Assembly (NCBI GenBank): GCA_023212695.1
Contig: JALCCG010000089.1
Location: 1-64,000, forward strand
DNA length: 64,000 bases
Direction of reading: 5' to 3'
Source: Sporisorium sorghi
Lineage: Eukaryota; Basidiomycota; Ustilaginomycetes; Ustilaginales; Ustilaginaceae
The notes beneath the pieces were generated by a model. The model did not search any database and was not told where the DNA came from. It saw only the letters and a program-made list of their open reading frames with translations. Of this stretch, positions 31,672-42,163 are shown piece after piece. Position 1 is the first letter of the stretch, and every line of letters starts with the position of its first letter. The position numbers and the translations under genes are program-made.

Positions 31672-34600
31672 TCACTTGGACTCGCCTCCATTGCCATCCG
31701 CGGGCTTCTCCTCGCGCTTCTCCTCGTCTTTAGGCTCTGCTGCGCCCGAAGTTCCAGCCGTTCCAACTTCCGCTTCCTTCCGCTGCTGCTGCTGCTGCCG
31801 TTGCAGAACATTCGCCTCCCTCCCCTTCTGATTCGCCTCCATCTTGCCCTTCTCCTCGGACCGCTTCTTCTTCTTCAGCGCCAGCGTATCGCCCAAATGC
31901 AAGTTGTTCGCCAACGCCTTGGCCTTCTCCGCCGGACCATACCCAAATCCGAGATGCAGCTGTGCCCGCTCCGTCCGACCCGCGCCCCCAGCACCCGCTC
32001 CCGAAGACGTCGCCACATTGCCCAAATGTATATCGTCCGAAGAAAGCCCGCTGTACATGAGATACATCATCGACCCCCACTCCAAGATCTTCTGGTTCAG
32101 CCACGGCAGCGACACGGGCTTGTTGAGGAAATCATTGCATCCGGCAGCCAGCGCTTCGACTCTGTCTGAAGACAAGACGGAGGCGGTGAGCGCGACAATG
32201 ATGACCGAGGCACGGAAGGGGTTGATGCTGCCCGCGCCGCGTGTGCCCGTGGGTACGCGGTTGGTGTCGCCCACGCCGTTGACGAGTGCAGACGAGCTGC
32301 TAGACGCGTGCGGTCCGCCACTTCCGCCACCGCTGGATCGCTGCGGCTGTTGGGGCTGCTGTTGGTTGCTTGCGGAAGCGCTGTCCCCAGACCCGGCAAC
32401 AGCATGCTTCATCAACCCTTTCGCCTGCAACGTCCTCGACCCGCCACTCAACGACGACGACGATGTCGGCTGCGGCTCCACCCTTGAGTCCGCCGATGCA
32501 GGAGGTGTGTTGGGCAGTATTCCAATGTTGGCATTCCTCTCGAGCTTGCGAATCTCCTTGGTCGCCTCAATGCCATCCATCACGGGCAGCTGAATGTCCA
32601 TTAGGATCAAGTGGTAGCCACCCGTCTTCCACTTTTCCACCGCCTCCCGACCGTTGTTGGCGACATCGTACTTGATCTTCTTCTTGCCCATGAACATGGA
32701 CAGAATCCTCTGGTTAATCGGATTATCTTCGACGATCAGCACCTTGATGGGCGGCAAGACGGCTTCGCGCACGGGCGCCTTTTTGGGTCCACGCCCACGT
32801 CGCGCCGACGCAGTGAATCCCATCCCCATCATGAAACCCGACTGCGGCACAGCGGATGGTTTCGTCTTGGAATCCGAAGGCGATGCAGTGACCGCGCCAA
32901 ACGACTGACGCGCTTTGACGCGGCTAGCAGCATTGGCCGAGTTGCGCGCGTTAGGCGATGCGGTCGCCGAGTTACTACCCGATGCGACCGGTGGTCTTGC
33001 GTGCGACTCGCCGGCGGCCGAAGAACGCGCTCGACCTGCTGCGCCTTCGCTCGACTTTGCCGAACCTGGTCCTGCGCTTTTCGCCGCCTTGACTCGTTCG
33101 CCCGTGCTTCCAGCTGCAGAGGTCGAGTCAGGTTTGCTGAGATCTCGCTTCTCGTCGCTACCCCTTTCGGATGTGTCTCGCGCGGATGTAGCCTCTCGGC
33201 TGCTACATTCTGCGCTCGCACCGACATCTTGAGGCTGCGAGGATACGCTGGGACCCAGTGGTGTCGTCATGGGCGGTCGAGAAGAGTTGAGCACCGAGTG
33301 GATGCCGACCTGGGGCGCGAACATGCTGCCGCTCGGATATTTGCCTGCATTTGGCACTTGCAGTTGGGGTGCACGCGAGTCAGCTGCTTCCGTCGAGGTT
33401 GCTGCCGCTGTGTGTTCAGCTAAGCTCGACAGATTGCCGGCGCCAATGCCACGCGTGGATCCTCCCGACGAGCCGTTGCTGCGGTTCGTCAGCCGCCTTT
33501 CTCGTGCTGCCGACTCGGAGCGGTCGCTGTGTTCCGACGGAGTCGCGAGCCCGCGTCGCAGAGAAGAGGCCGACACGCCTCGCGAGAGCGCCGGCTTGCC
33601 AGAGACAGATGGCGTAGACGCGGAAGCCTTGGGCTGGAAAAAGATTCCCGCAGGTCGACCATCCGGACTCTGGATGACCATGCCACTTGCCGCGCTTCCG
33701 CCCATCTTGGCGGCCGTTTCGCTAAAGTACTCGAGCGCGTCTGCAGGCATGGGGCTGCTCACGGCCTGCGACCGAGCTTGATGTACAGAGGCGGGCGCCG
33801 ACGTACTGCTGCCCGCAACGGAAGCGGCTTGGGTGCTTTTCTGTGTCGAGTTTGCATCCGCGGCAGCCGGGTCAGAATTTGGACTTGGCTTGCTGCCGGC
33901 CTGACGTGAAGCGGTGGATCTTGGCGCGGACTTGGTCGTGGTTGCAGAGGTGGACGCGGAAGCGCCATGAGCGGGCGCACCTTTTGTAACTGTACGGACG
34001 CTGGCGCCTTTGGCAGATGGCTCGCCTGCCAATGGCAAGTTTTCGCTGGTCAGCGGAATCTCGGGAGTGGAAAGCCCTCCAGGAGCTTTGATGGGCTCGA
34101 CGGGGCTCCAAGGGGTCGAGGGTGTGGTATCGAAGTCAGCTTCAGTTGAGCCCGTCTGTCGACGCGTGAGAGTCATGATTCCTTGTCCATCCTGTGGGGA
34201 CGATGAGTTCGGGGTCCACCAAGTCTTGGAGTGAGTGGTAAGAGGCGACAGGGGCGCTGTTGCGATGGGAAGGAAAGGCAGCTGGACGACTGGCTTGTGT
34301 TGGGCGGCATGCAAGGCGGTCAGGATCCTCTTGGCTCCAGCTGGCTTGGGCAAAACCATGATCTCGGGTGGGGACGACACGCCACGGAAGCTGGCCGAGT
34401 CGATGATGGGCTGCACCGTATCTCGAACCAGCCGGTACGACTTCATCGAGGTGAAGAAAATGATGGTCTGCGACACCGACTCGTCGATCGAGTCGAGTGG
34501 CTCGCCTGCTTCTTCGCCGTCTTTCATGAGCTTAGAGCCAATCGAGCCAAAGGAGCGCGAAAGGCTACTGTCGAGCTGAGAAGCCATGAGACGATTGACT

Positions 34601-36705
34601 TGCGGACTCGACTTGGTCCTGTGATCGAGGGTCGGGCGCGAGGCCTTGGGCTGCTTGGATGACGGATCTTTAGGCGTGGACTTGGACGACAAGGCCGACT
34701 TGAGCAGTGGCACGGCAGATCGAATGCGCAGCAGCTCTTTCTGCAGCGTGACAATGTCGTCGTCAATGATGACGTAGCTGAACGGAACCACTCGCCTTCC
34801 GGTTGGATCAATTTGCGTTTCTGGGGTCAATGGGCTGTCATCGGCGCCGCTTCTCGAAGTCTGCTGTGAGACGGGTGGCTGATGAGACGAGTTGTCGAAA
34901 GTGACCGGCACGCCAGTGACCGGGTCCAGGACGGCGGTGTCGACGGCTGCCGCTGCGTGTATATCATCTTTGCCCTGCGCTGCCGAGCCTGAGGCGTCAG
35001 AGGGCGAGAGCTGGGTGGGATGAGCGCGCTTGTCGATGTCACTCGTGTAGCTGACCAGAGCTGGCCGGCCCGAGGTGAGGGCGACGGCGGTATGTGCCTG
35101 CTTGCCAAAGACGTGATCGTCGCCGTCGAACGAAGACTCGTCAACGCTGTCGGTAAAGACGGGAGCGACGTCGCAGCCGAGGCCCGAAAGGAAGCTTGTG
35201 AGTTGACGCGCAAAGATGCTTTGGGATGTAGAGTAGAGGGCCACTTTATTGCCGCGCAAGGTGGAAGCAAAGTCGACGAGCTCGTCTTGATTGGGACCCA
35301 TGATATGCTTGGAAGGCTTGCTTTTCTGCTGCTGCACGGAAGGAGGCTCTTGCGACTCGGCAAGTTGGCCGACGGGGACGTTGATGGAATGATCTACGAC
35401 GGCTCTGTCGGGGCTTCCAGGCAGCTGGCTGGTGGATTGCTCTGTTGTGAGTCGTGCGCCAAATGCATCGAGGAGTAGCGAGGCCGGAGTGCCTGAAATG
35501 GACGACATGAGGTCCGGAGAGGCAGCTACGGTGCGCGGGAGGATGAGGCGAAGACCCAAGGAGAGGATCATGAGTTTCATGTCCGAGTTGCTCTCGGGCC
35601 TGACGAAGTTCTCTTCCTGTGGAGTCAAGGTGGTGGTGACGACGATGGTGGACTGGACGGGAGCATTGTGCAGCAATCGAGAAAAGCAGCTCATAAAGAG
35701 AAAGGTCAAAGCGAGGCGATCGGCCCAGACGACGCAAGAGCCGAGCTTGTAATGACGCTGATTGTCGGCGGGTTGACCTTGAAGCTGCGGGTTGAGGTCG
35801 AGGATGAGATCGATGCCTCTTGCTGCTGCTAGACCGCTGACGACGTCTGCGACCTTCTGGAGGAGTTGCAAGCAGTCGAAAGAGGTAAAGTCGACCGAGT
35901 CTTCGGATTGCTGTGGGGCAGAAGAGTTGCGGCGAGAAGCAGAGCCCTTGTCCGAAGACTCAAACTGGGAAGCCTGGGTAGCGAGCCACTCGAAGGCTTT
36001 GCAGGCTTCGAAGAGGGCGTTGAAGCTAGTGACGGGAACTTGCAAAGTGCTGGCACTGAGGCCTTCGTCCGTGGTTGCAGGCAAGGCGTTGTCCGGGATG
36101 AGGGAGCGCATGAGGGCGAGAGGCATAGAGGCGGCGTTGCGAAACATATCTGGGAGGAAGCTTGGGTATTGAGGTGTGGAAGAAGGCGGCGCGTCAGGTC
36201 TGTCGGAGCCTGTGGACCTGTTTGTGCCGTTGGAGGAGGTACAATTCATGCTCTGTGGTTGAGGACCGAGCATGGGCAGCGTAGTGGCGGCGGAAGCGAC
36301 AAAGGAAGTGTTGGTGGGTGAGAGCTGGTCTCTGCGTTCACTCTCGAGGTTGTTGAGGGTGGCAGCCAGCTGTGCGGATAATCGTGGATGATCGAGCCCA
36401 GGGTGTACTGATGATGGTTGAGAAGTGGCATCGTGATCGGCGTCGGTGATGCGCTGCGAGATGTCGCGATTGGCATCATCTACGCTTTGCTGCGAGTCTT
36501 GCGGGAGTGAAGGGCGACCCTTGTTGAGAGGCTCGGAGGGCCACTGGAAAGAGCTCTTGGAAGGCGATCGTGGTTGCTGAACAGACAGAGCCGGGTCGTT
36601 TGAGTCGGAAAAGGTAAAGTTGAGATCCGAGGAGCCGTTGGGTCCGGAGGAAGAGGAAGTGTTGGTCTGAGCGAGAAGATTGGCGACCTTTGCTTGGGAC
36701 GACAT
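31672..36705 (-). CDS. SSK1: HOG-pathway response regulator Ssk1
   Basis: Ssk1 receives phosphate from a histidine phosphorelay and, when unphosphorylated, activates the Ssk2-type MAPKKK of the osmostress HOG cascade. The C-terminal receiver domain (about residues 1305-1550) starts KVLIVEDNPINQRILSMFM, carries the phospho-acceptor Asp in LILMDIQLPVMDG (about 1355) and resumes at VIIVALTAS...CNDFLNKPVSLPWL. The sequence CNDFLNKPV and the following ILEWGSM are typical of Ssk1, as is an insertion before VIIVALTAS, here about 110 residues of Ser/Gln/Gly. Upstream are two further globular regions resembling a degenerate kinase (about 235-420) and a pseudo-receiver (485-805). The start is the ATG at 36703-36705 (MSSQAKVANLL); the frame extends on only to a GTG. 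Length 1677 aa, much longer than yeast Ssk1 (712 aa). No intron. Confidence 0.93.
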   Translation of the reverse strand: MSSQAKVANLLAQTNTSSSSGPNGSSDLNFTFSDSNDPALSVQQPRSPSKSSFQWPSEPLNKGRPSLPQDSQQSVDDANRDISQRITDADHDATSQPSSVHPGLDHPRLSAQLAATLNNLESERRDQLSPTNTSFVASAATTLPMLGPQPQSMNCTSSNGTNRSTGSDRPDAPPSSTPQYPSFLPDMFRNAASMPLALMRSLIPDNALPATTDEGLSASTLQVPVTSFNALFEACKAFEWLATQASQFESSDKGSASRRNSSAPQQSEDSVDFTSFDCLQLLQKVADVVSGLAAARGIDLILDLNPQLQGQPADNQRHYKLGSCVVWADRLALTFLFMSCFSRLLHNAPVQSTIVVTTTLTPQEENFVRPESNSDMKLMILSLGLRLILPRTVAASPDLMSSISGTPASLLLDAFGARLTTEQSTSQLPGSPDRAVVDHSINVPVGQLAESQEPPSVQQQKSKPSKHIMGPNQDELVDFASTLRGNKVALYSTSQSIFARQLTSFLSGLGCDVAPVFTDSVDESSFDGDDHVFGKQAHTAVALTSGRPALVSYTSDIDKRAHPTQLSPSDASGSAAQGKDDIHAAAAVDTAVLDPVTGVPVTFDNSSHQPPVSQQTSRSGADDSPLTPETQIDPTGRRVVPFSYVIIDDDIVTLQKELLRIRSAVPLLKSALSSKSTPKDPSSKQPKASRPTLDHRTKSSPQVNRLMASQLDSSLSRSFGSIGSKLMKDGEEAGEPLDSIDESVSQTIIFFTSMKSYRLVRDTVQPIIDSASFRGVSSPPEIMVLPKPAGAKRILTALHAAQHKPVVQLPFLPIATAPLSPLTTHSKTWWTPNSSSPQDGQGIMTLTRRQTGSTEADFDTTPSTPWSPVEPIKAPGGLSTPEIPLTSENLPLAGEPSAKGASVRTVTKGAPAHGASASTSATTTKSAPRSTASRQAGSKPSPNSDPAAADANSTQKSTQAASVAGSSTSAPASVHQARSQAVSSPMPADALEYFSETAAKMGGSAASGMVIQSPDGRPAGIFFQPKASASTPSVSGKPALSRGVSASSLRRGLATPSEHSDRSESAARERRLTNRSNGSSGGSTRGIGAGNLSSLAEHTAAATSTEAADSRAPQLQVPNAGKYPSGSMFAPQVGIHSVLNSSRPPMTTPLGPSVSSQPQDVGASAECSSREATSARDTSERGSDEKRDLSKPDSTSAAGSTGERVKAAKSAGPGSAKSSEGAAGRARSSAAGESHARPPVASGSNSATASPNARNSANAASRVKARQSFGAVTASPSDSKTKPSAVPQSGFMMGMGFTASARRGRGPKKAPVREAVLPPIKVLIVEDNPINQRILSMFMGKKKIKYDVANNGREAVEKWKTGGYHLILMDIQLPVMDGIEATKEIRKLERNANIGILPNTPPASADSRVEPQPTSSSSLSGGSRTLQAKGLMKHAVAGSGDSASASNQQQPQQPQRSSGGGSGGPHASSSSSALVNGVGDTNRVPTGTRGAGSINPFRASVIIVALTASVLSSDRVEALAAGCNDFLNKPVSLPWLNQKILEWGSMMYLMYSGLSSDDIHLGNVATSSGAGAGGAGRTERAQLHLGFGYGPAEKAKALANNLHLGDTLALKKKKRSEEKGKMEANQKGREANVLQRQQQQQRKEAEVGTAGTSGAAEPKDEEKREEKPADGNGGESK

Positions 36706-37432
36706 GGTGGTGCGGCGCTCGTGGGTGATAGAGGGCGGGCTGAGTGACCAAGTAAGTGGGGAGCGAAAGCGAGAGTTCGAATTAGTGGTGCGGTTGGAGT
36801 GTCGCAACGACGTCGCACATCTTGGTGCTGGATGCGATGCGTGTGAGTTGCCGATGGTGGTGGTAGTGAGGTGGCTTGTCGATGGTGATGTGCGAAAGAA
36901 TGCGATTGTGATTGTCACGAATCACAAATCTGAGCGTCACCGTGACCTTTAGAGTGTGGAGTGTCCGACGACGCTCTCGAGCAGCGTTGAATTTTGAATG
37001 CAGCTACTTGGACAGTCACGCCGCCGCCGTTGGTTCATGTCGGCGCGCTGCTTTGCATTGCTGACTGCCAAGCCGAAATTTGTGGGCGTTCATCTGCCCG
37101 ATTTTGACGCAATCGCTTGACCTTGCCCGATGCGGACCTTGAGCTCATACTTGCTGCTCGCCACTTGAGCTTCACTTTTGGGCGTACACTGAAGCTCAGA
37201 TCCGAGATTTGAGCAGCATCTGGCGGAGTCAAAGTCAAAAGCAGACCTACTGCTCAGGGAGCTGCAGTCGGCACGCACACACACACGCTGTTCTGAGAGT
37301 GAGAATGTTTTACAAGTACACGATCAGGATCGAGAATCAAGATCCGGTCAGAAGGGGAGATGAGCCGAGCAGATGCGGAGTGAAGGGATGATTGGGTGAA
37401 TGACAGACAGAGAATAAGCTAGGCCCAGCTTC
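36706..37432. other. SSK1 promoter and bS6m 3' flank
   Basis: This 727-bp region carries the SSK1 upstream region and the 3' end of the mitochondrial ribosomal gene. A short CA repeat is present at about 37275-37287. No other gene is seen. Confidence 0.5.
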
Positions 37433-38076
37433 TCATTGCCAGCCGTATCGCATTGTCTTTCCTCCGAACAGGGCTCGTGCTTCGGGAGCGTCGGAAATCG
37501 AGTCGAGTCCTCCCGATGTGGCTTTTGGTGTGATTTGGTCGAGCTTGTCTCCGAGCTTGAGTGCAGTCCACTTGATCACTCGCGGATCAGCTCGAAGTCG
37601 GTCGTTGAGCGATTTGAGAACAGGTGCGTTGGTGTCAAAGTGCATCAGCCAGTAGCTGTCGAATCGAAGGGCAAACGAGGCCATGAGAAAGAGAAAGTCA
37701 ATGTCAGCACCGGAGTTCACCCCCGAAAAGATAGACGATGCATTCCCGTCGCCATGTACTCACTCTCCAGTGCTGTGGTATTGCTGATGTCTGCGTGCTC
37801 GTTGTGGGAGTCGTCGTTGACCCCAGTATTGAACTCCTCGTACGGCACCTCCATTCTCGAGGATGAGCTTGGATGTCGACTTGACCAGATCGCGCAAAGG
37901 TGCCGACTCGGCTGACGAAGCAGCAATGCACAGAAGCTCGTAAAGACTGTTCGATCGGGAGCAGAACGCAAGAGGGACAGTGTCAGTGAAATGTGTAACC
38001 CCAGCAAAGTTGACCGCCGCACAGTCAAGTCTTGATCCTCCGACTTGAGGCGGGGTGAGTGTTCAACTTACGGCAT
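37433..38076 (-). CDS. MRP17: Mitochondrial small-subunit ribosomal protein bS6m, two introns
   Basis: This is the mitochondrial homologue of bacterial S6 (yeast Mrp17). The gene has three exons: 38072-38076 (only ATGCC), 37764-37946 and 37433-37655. The introns are 37947-38071 (GTAAGT...AACAG) and 37656-37763 (GTGAGT...GACAG). The product is 136 aa and begins MPLYELLCIAASS. The S6 signature is GGAVRGVQYWGQRRLPQRAR and YHSTGDYWLMHFDTNAPVLK, with both intron joints restoring the expected alignment (PLY and GDYW). Length fits fungal S6m. No separate presequence is visible, as in many S6m proteins. The gene is divergent from UTP4. Confidence 0.93.
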
Positions 38077-38355
38077 GGTGGCAATATGAGTGCACGTCTT
38101 CGGTGCAGTGGCGGGTGATCCGAGGATGAATGGAAAGGATGCTACGAAAGTGATCAGTGATGAGAAGGGATGATGGTCGGAACGATGCCGAAGAATGGCG
38201 ATTGAGTGATGGAGTGACAACTTCCTGGCCTTCGCAGCGCCTTCTTTACGTGCGAGTGGAAGTTTCTGCAGTTCGGCAGTCCATTTTTTCAAAAAATTTG
38301 GAAGATCCGACGACCTCGAAACCCTGAATTTGCTCGCTTTGCTCCACACCTCAAG

Positions 38356-38391
<36 letters not shown>

Positions 38392-38509
38392 GTGACTGCA
38401 CAGAAAAAGCCCCTTCGCCTTCAATCTTTGATACCATCACACACTCCCAAGCAAGAGAGTCTTCCCAAGGACCTTGCTTGCTCGCTCACTCATCTCGATC
38501 GCTGGAAAC
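38077..38509. promoter_or_regulatory. Bidirectional promoter bS6m / UTP4 with A33 tract
   Basis: These 433 bp separate the divergent starts of a mitochondrial ribosomal gene and a nucleolar ribosome-biogenesis gene. A run of 33 A (38356-38388) lies about 120 bp before the UTP4 ATG. Long poly(dA:dT) tracts exclude nucleosomes, so it may serve as the promoter core; this is inference. Confidence 0.5.
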
Positions 38510-41500
38510 ATGGTCTCTCTAGCTGATCGCATCGGCGTTGACGCCAGCCAAATGTCTCTGGCCATCCACCGCGTTCGCTTCGTCAACTGGTCGCCTTCCA
38601 CCGTCACAGCCCTCGCAGTATCGCCATCGTTCGCAGGCACCGCTCGCGGCCTCCTTGCCATCGGTCGACAGAACGGCAACATCGAGCTTTGCACTTGGGT
38701 CGGTTCTCGTGCTGCTCAAAAGTCCGAGTTCGACGACAGAGCCTTCCAGTCCGATGCAGCAGGTTGGGCTGTTCACACCATCTTGCCCGGTCAAACCAAC
38801 TCCAAGATCGAGCAGCTCTGCTTCGTCAACCCGCCCACTCAGGACACCACTCAGCCGCGCAAGCTGCGTCTATTCAGCATCTCTGGAGGTTCCATCGTCA
38901 CCGAGCACTTCATCCCGCTCCACCTGGCCAAGCTAGGCGCTCGCAGAGATGCCGGTGTCGACAATGACGACTCGCAGACCGACAGACCTAGACCAGGCAC
39001 CGTTTCCTCGCTTTTTGGCAGCAAGTCCGCTTCCAACCTCGACCCGCACTATCCTGGTGAGACGAGGACATTGCCTTCGCTCGCAGGTGCCGTCTGGAGT
39101 ATGGCTCCCAGCGCAACCGGTCGATACCTCGCTCTCGGCTGCGAGGATGGCTCAGTGAGGATCATCGATCTCGAAAATGACCGCTTCGAGCATCTCGCCA
39201 GCACCTCGGGTCAGGATCGAAAGATTGTCCCGCGATTTGGCAAGGCCAAGGGCAAGGTCATCAGTCTCTGTTGGGGTCCACCCGTTCGTTCTTCGAAATC
39301 CTCTACCAAGCGCACCGAATCGGCCAAAAAGGGTACACCGTCTGACAGTGACAGCGACGAGAATGACGACAGCAGCGACGATGATGATGACGATGACGAC
39401 GAGCACCAGTGGCACGAGTCTTTCCTCGTTGGCGGTCTCGCTCTTTCCACCGTTGTCGTCTGGGACGCCTCCACCGGCAACATCGCAACCAAGCTCGCAC
39501 TGCAGAAAAATCGCACCGAGTCCACCATCGCATGGAGTGTCGCCACCCTCCCCGACGGCACCATTGTCACTGGCGACTCTACTGGTCGCGTCACCTTCTT
39601 CGACGCACGCACACGCATCCCCATTCCAGAAGCAACCTTCCGTGCGCACGCTGCCTCTTCTGACGTGCTAGCCCTCTGCGTCGGTCCGGACGGCAAGACG
39701 GTCTACAGCGCAGGCGTCGACCAGAAGGTGGCTGAATACACCAAGATTGATACTTCAAACGGCCGCGGTCGCTGGATTCAGAGCGCCTCGAGGCGCTTGC
39801 ACGCACACGACATTCGAGCTCTCGCCCTCGACCCGCCCTACTCTCCACTCGACGCTGCCCAGGCCATCGCCAACGGCACCGACGCCAGCGCCGCACCCAG
39901 TCGTCTTCCCGTCCTTCTCAGCGGTGGTGTCGATTTCAACCTTGTGCTCACCCCAGCAGCACCGCCCTCGGCCATCGTCAAAGCCCAAAAGTCGTCCAGA
40001 CTCGCATCCATCCCCTCGGCCAAAGCCAAGCCAAACAGGCGAACGCTCAACAAGATCGAACAGGAACACACCTCGATCAACCCCATCTCGTCCAACCCGC
40101 TTACGACGTTTGCCGACACGACGCAGCGTCGCGTTCCCTTTGTCCCCACCGCCTCGCGCAGTGGGCTCTTGGGAGGCGGTTCCGTCGCCGCCCTCTGCCC
40201 TACCAAAGGCTGGATCGTGCTTCGCCGCGAACAGTCCATCGGCATCTGGGACCTCGGCAGCCAGTCCGAACTGCTCTCGGTCGCACAAGCCTCTCAAGCC
40301 GGCTCAACGCTGCAGCAGCAGCAGCAATCGCCCAGCTGGGCCAAATTGCTCGAGATGGAAGTCAAAGTCGACTCGAACCTCGTCTGCGTTGCCATCAGCC
40401 ATGACGGTCGCTACCTGGCCTTTTCCGATCTGTACGAGACCAAGTTGTTTGAGCTCAAACAGAGACGTAGACCCGACGGAGAGCCGGTCGAGCTCGAGCC
40501 GAAGAAGATCAGGAGCTTCGGTAAGGTGTTTGGCGGGCAGGAGAGGATCGCGCCCTCGGCAAGTGCGTTGAAGTTTTCGCCGGACTCGACCAGGCTGGTC
40601 GTGTGCTCGTTGACGGGTGCCTACGTGCACGTGCTTGAGCTGCCCTCGCCCGCCAACGGCGACAGCTGCAAGCTTCTGCGTAGCTTTGGGCATCACCGAC
40701 GGGCTGCTGCGACCACGGTCAACGCTGGCGGCGCGGGTGATCAGCGTCAGATCGCCGGTCGCAGCACCAAAGCGAATGGCAACGACACCAATGGTCACCA
40801 CGCCAAGCCTTCGCCATCGCAGCAGACGGACCGTGTGGAACGCAGCACCACGACCATCATCCAGCACGCCGAGATCTCGCACGATGGAGCGTGGCTCTCC
40901 ACCATGTCGTCGGATCTGCAACATCACATCTTCTCGCTCGACTCGCTGACGTATGGACGAACGCTGCCCTCGCCCTCGAGTTTGCCCTCGGGTGTGGTGT
41001 TCCACCCGTCGACATCGGCGCGTTTCAGCAGCATGTTGACGCTCGTCTTCTCCGACAACAAGTTCGAGTTCTGGGATGTCGAGAGTGGCAAGGAGCTCAC
41101 CACTCCCGCAAATGTCGATAACGGCGCTGCGCACAACGCGTCTGCAGACGGCAGCAGCAGCAGAAACCAACGCAAGCGAGCCAACCACTCACGCTCCACC
41201 TCCATCGCCACTCGATCGACGCTCCCAACAGCAGCAGACTCGCGCACCACGCTCATCGAGAACCTCACCGAGCTGAAGCAAACCCTGCAGCTGCGTCTCT
41301 CCACCCTGCGCGATTTCGCCATTTCCGCGATTTGGTGCGGCGACGGCAGCGGCAACCTGGCCAACTACACGCTTGTCGTGTACGGCGCCACGTGGATGTG
41401 CACTGCGCGTCCTGTCGCCTCCATCGCCAACACCAACGCCAATGACGATGGTGATGTCGAGATGCACGATGTGTCTTCGTCCGCTGCGAATGGGGCGAGC

Positions 41501-41586
41501 AATGCAGCGCTGGAATGGTTCGTGCGAACCACGGCCAAGTATCAGCCGCTGCTGCTCGTCGCTCAGCTGGCGCTGCCGAATGCACC

Positions 41587-41625
<39 letters not shown>

Positions 41626-41716
41626 TGCGCATCTGGTTGTGGTGGAAAGACCGTACTTTGAGCTGGCGAAGAAGCTGCCGGCTGCTTTCCATCGTGGTGC
41701 TCGCTTCGGTGCCTAG
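38510..41716 (+). CDS. UTP4: U3 snoRNP / t-UTP WD40 protein Utp4 (cirhin)
   Basis: Utp4 is a WD40 subunit of the t-UTP subcomplex of the small-subunit processome, needed for pre-18S rRNA transcription and cleavage in the nucleolus. The 1068-aa product begins MVSLADRIG and reaches IHRVRFVNWSPS, matching the human start VHRVRFFNYVPS. WD-type strands include VWSMAPSATGRYLALGCEDG followed by SVRIIDLENDRF. An acidic Ser/Asp stretch (about residues 280-300) interrupts the first propeller and a Gly/Asn/His-rich loop the second. A poly-Ala run at about 1026-1040 is encoded by a CAG-type repeat read as GCA. The protein is longer than the human one (686 aa) because of these loops. The ATG at 38510 is the first in the frame. 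Confidence 0.93.
41587..41624 (+). repeat. GCA repeat coding poly-Ala in UTP4
   Basis: About twelve GCA units near the end of UTP4 encode consecutive Ala. It is a likely length-polymorphic site. Confidence 0.9.
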
Positions 41717-42163
41717 AGAAGCAGGTTCTTGTTTGTACATTACAACTCGCGCACACCGCACGCGCTCAGCTGCGAATCCACACTTGTGAAACCTTCGGTC
41801 AAGCAGTCCGTGGTGTGTGTACCCCTCGCTCAGAAACCATGACATTAAAGGAACCCCTTAACTTTTGCTTACGCAGCACAGACATGACCGTGTATATCAC
41901 TTCACCATAAACCCCCAATGCATTCAAAGCACCCATCACATCGCGCGTGCCCTCCCGCTAGCGAGCTGACAACTTACCCATCACCTACACGCCACGGCCA
42001 CGCTGTTGAGCAGCGTCGGGCAGCCAAGCGTCGAACATCTGTAATCGTCAATCGAGCCAAAAAGAGGAAGGGGGGTGGGAGAAAGATTTTGTTAAACTAG
42101 GATAACAGGTTCCACCGGGAAAGCGGACGACGATGCCGTGAGGCAAGGCGGGTAAGGGGGTGT
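41717..42163. other. Convergent 3' flanks of UTP4 and bZIP gene
   Basis: This 447-bp stretch lies between the UTP4 stop and the proposed spliced bZIP stop. It holds only 3' flanking sequence. If the bZIP transcript were not spliced, its frame would run on to 42097. Confidence 0.5.
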
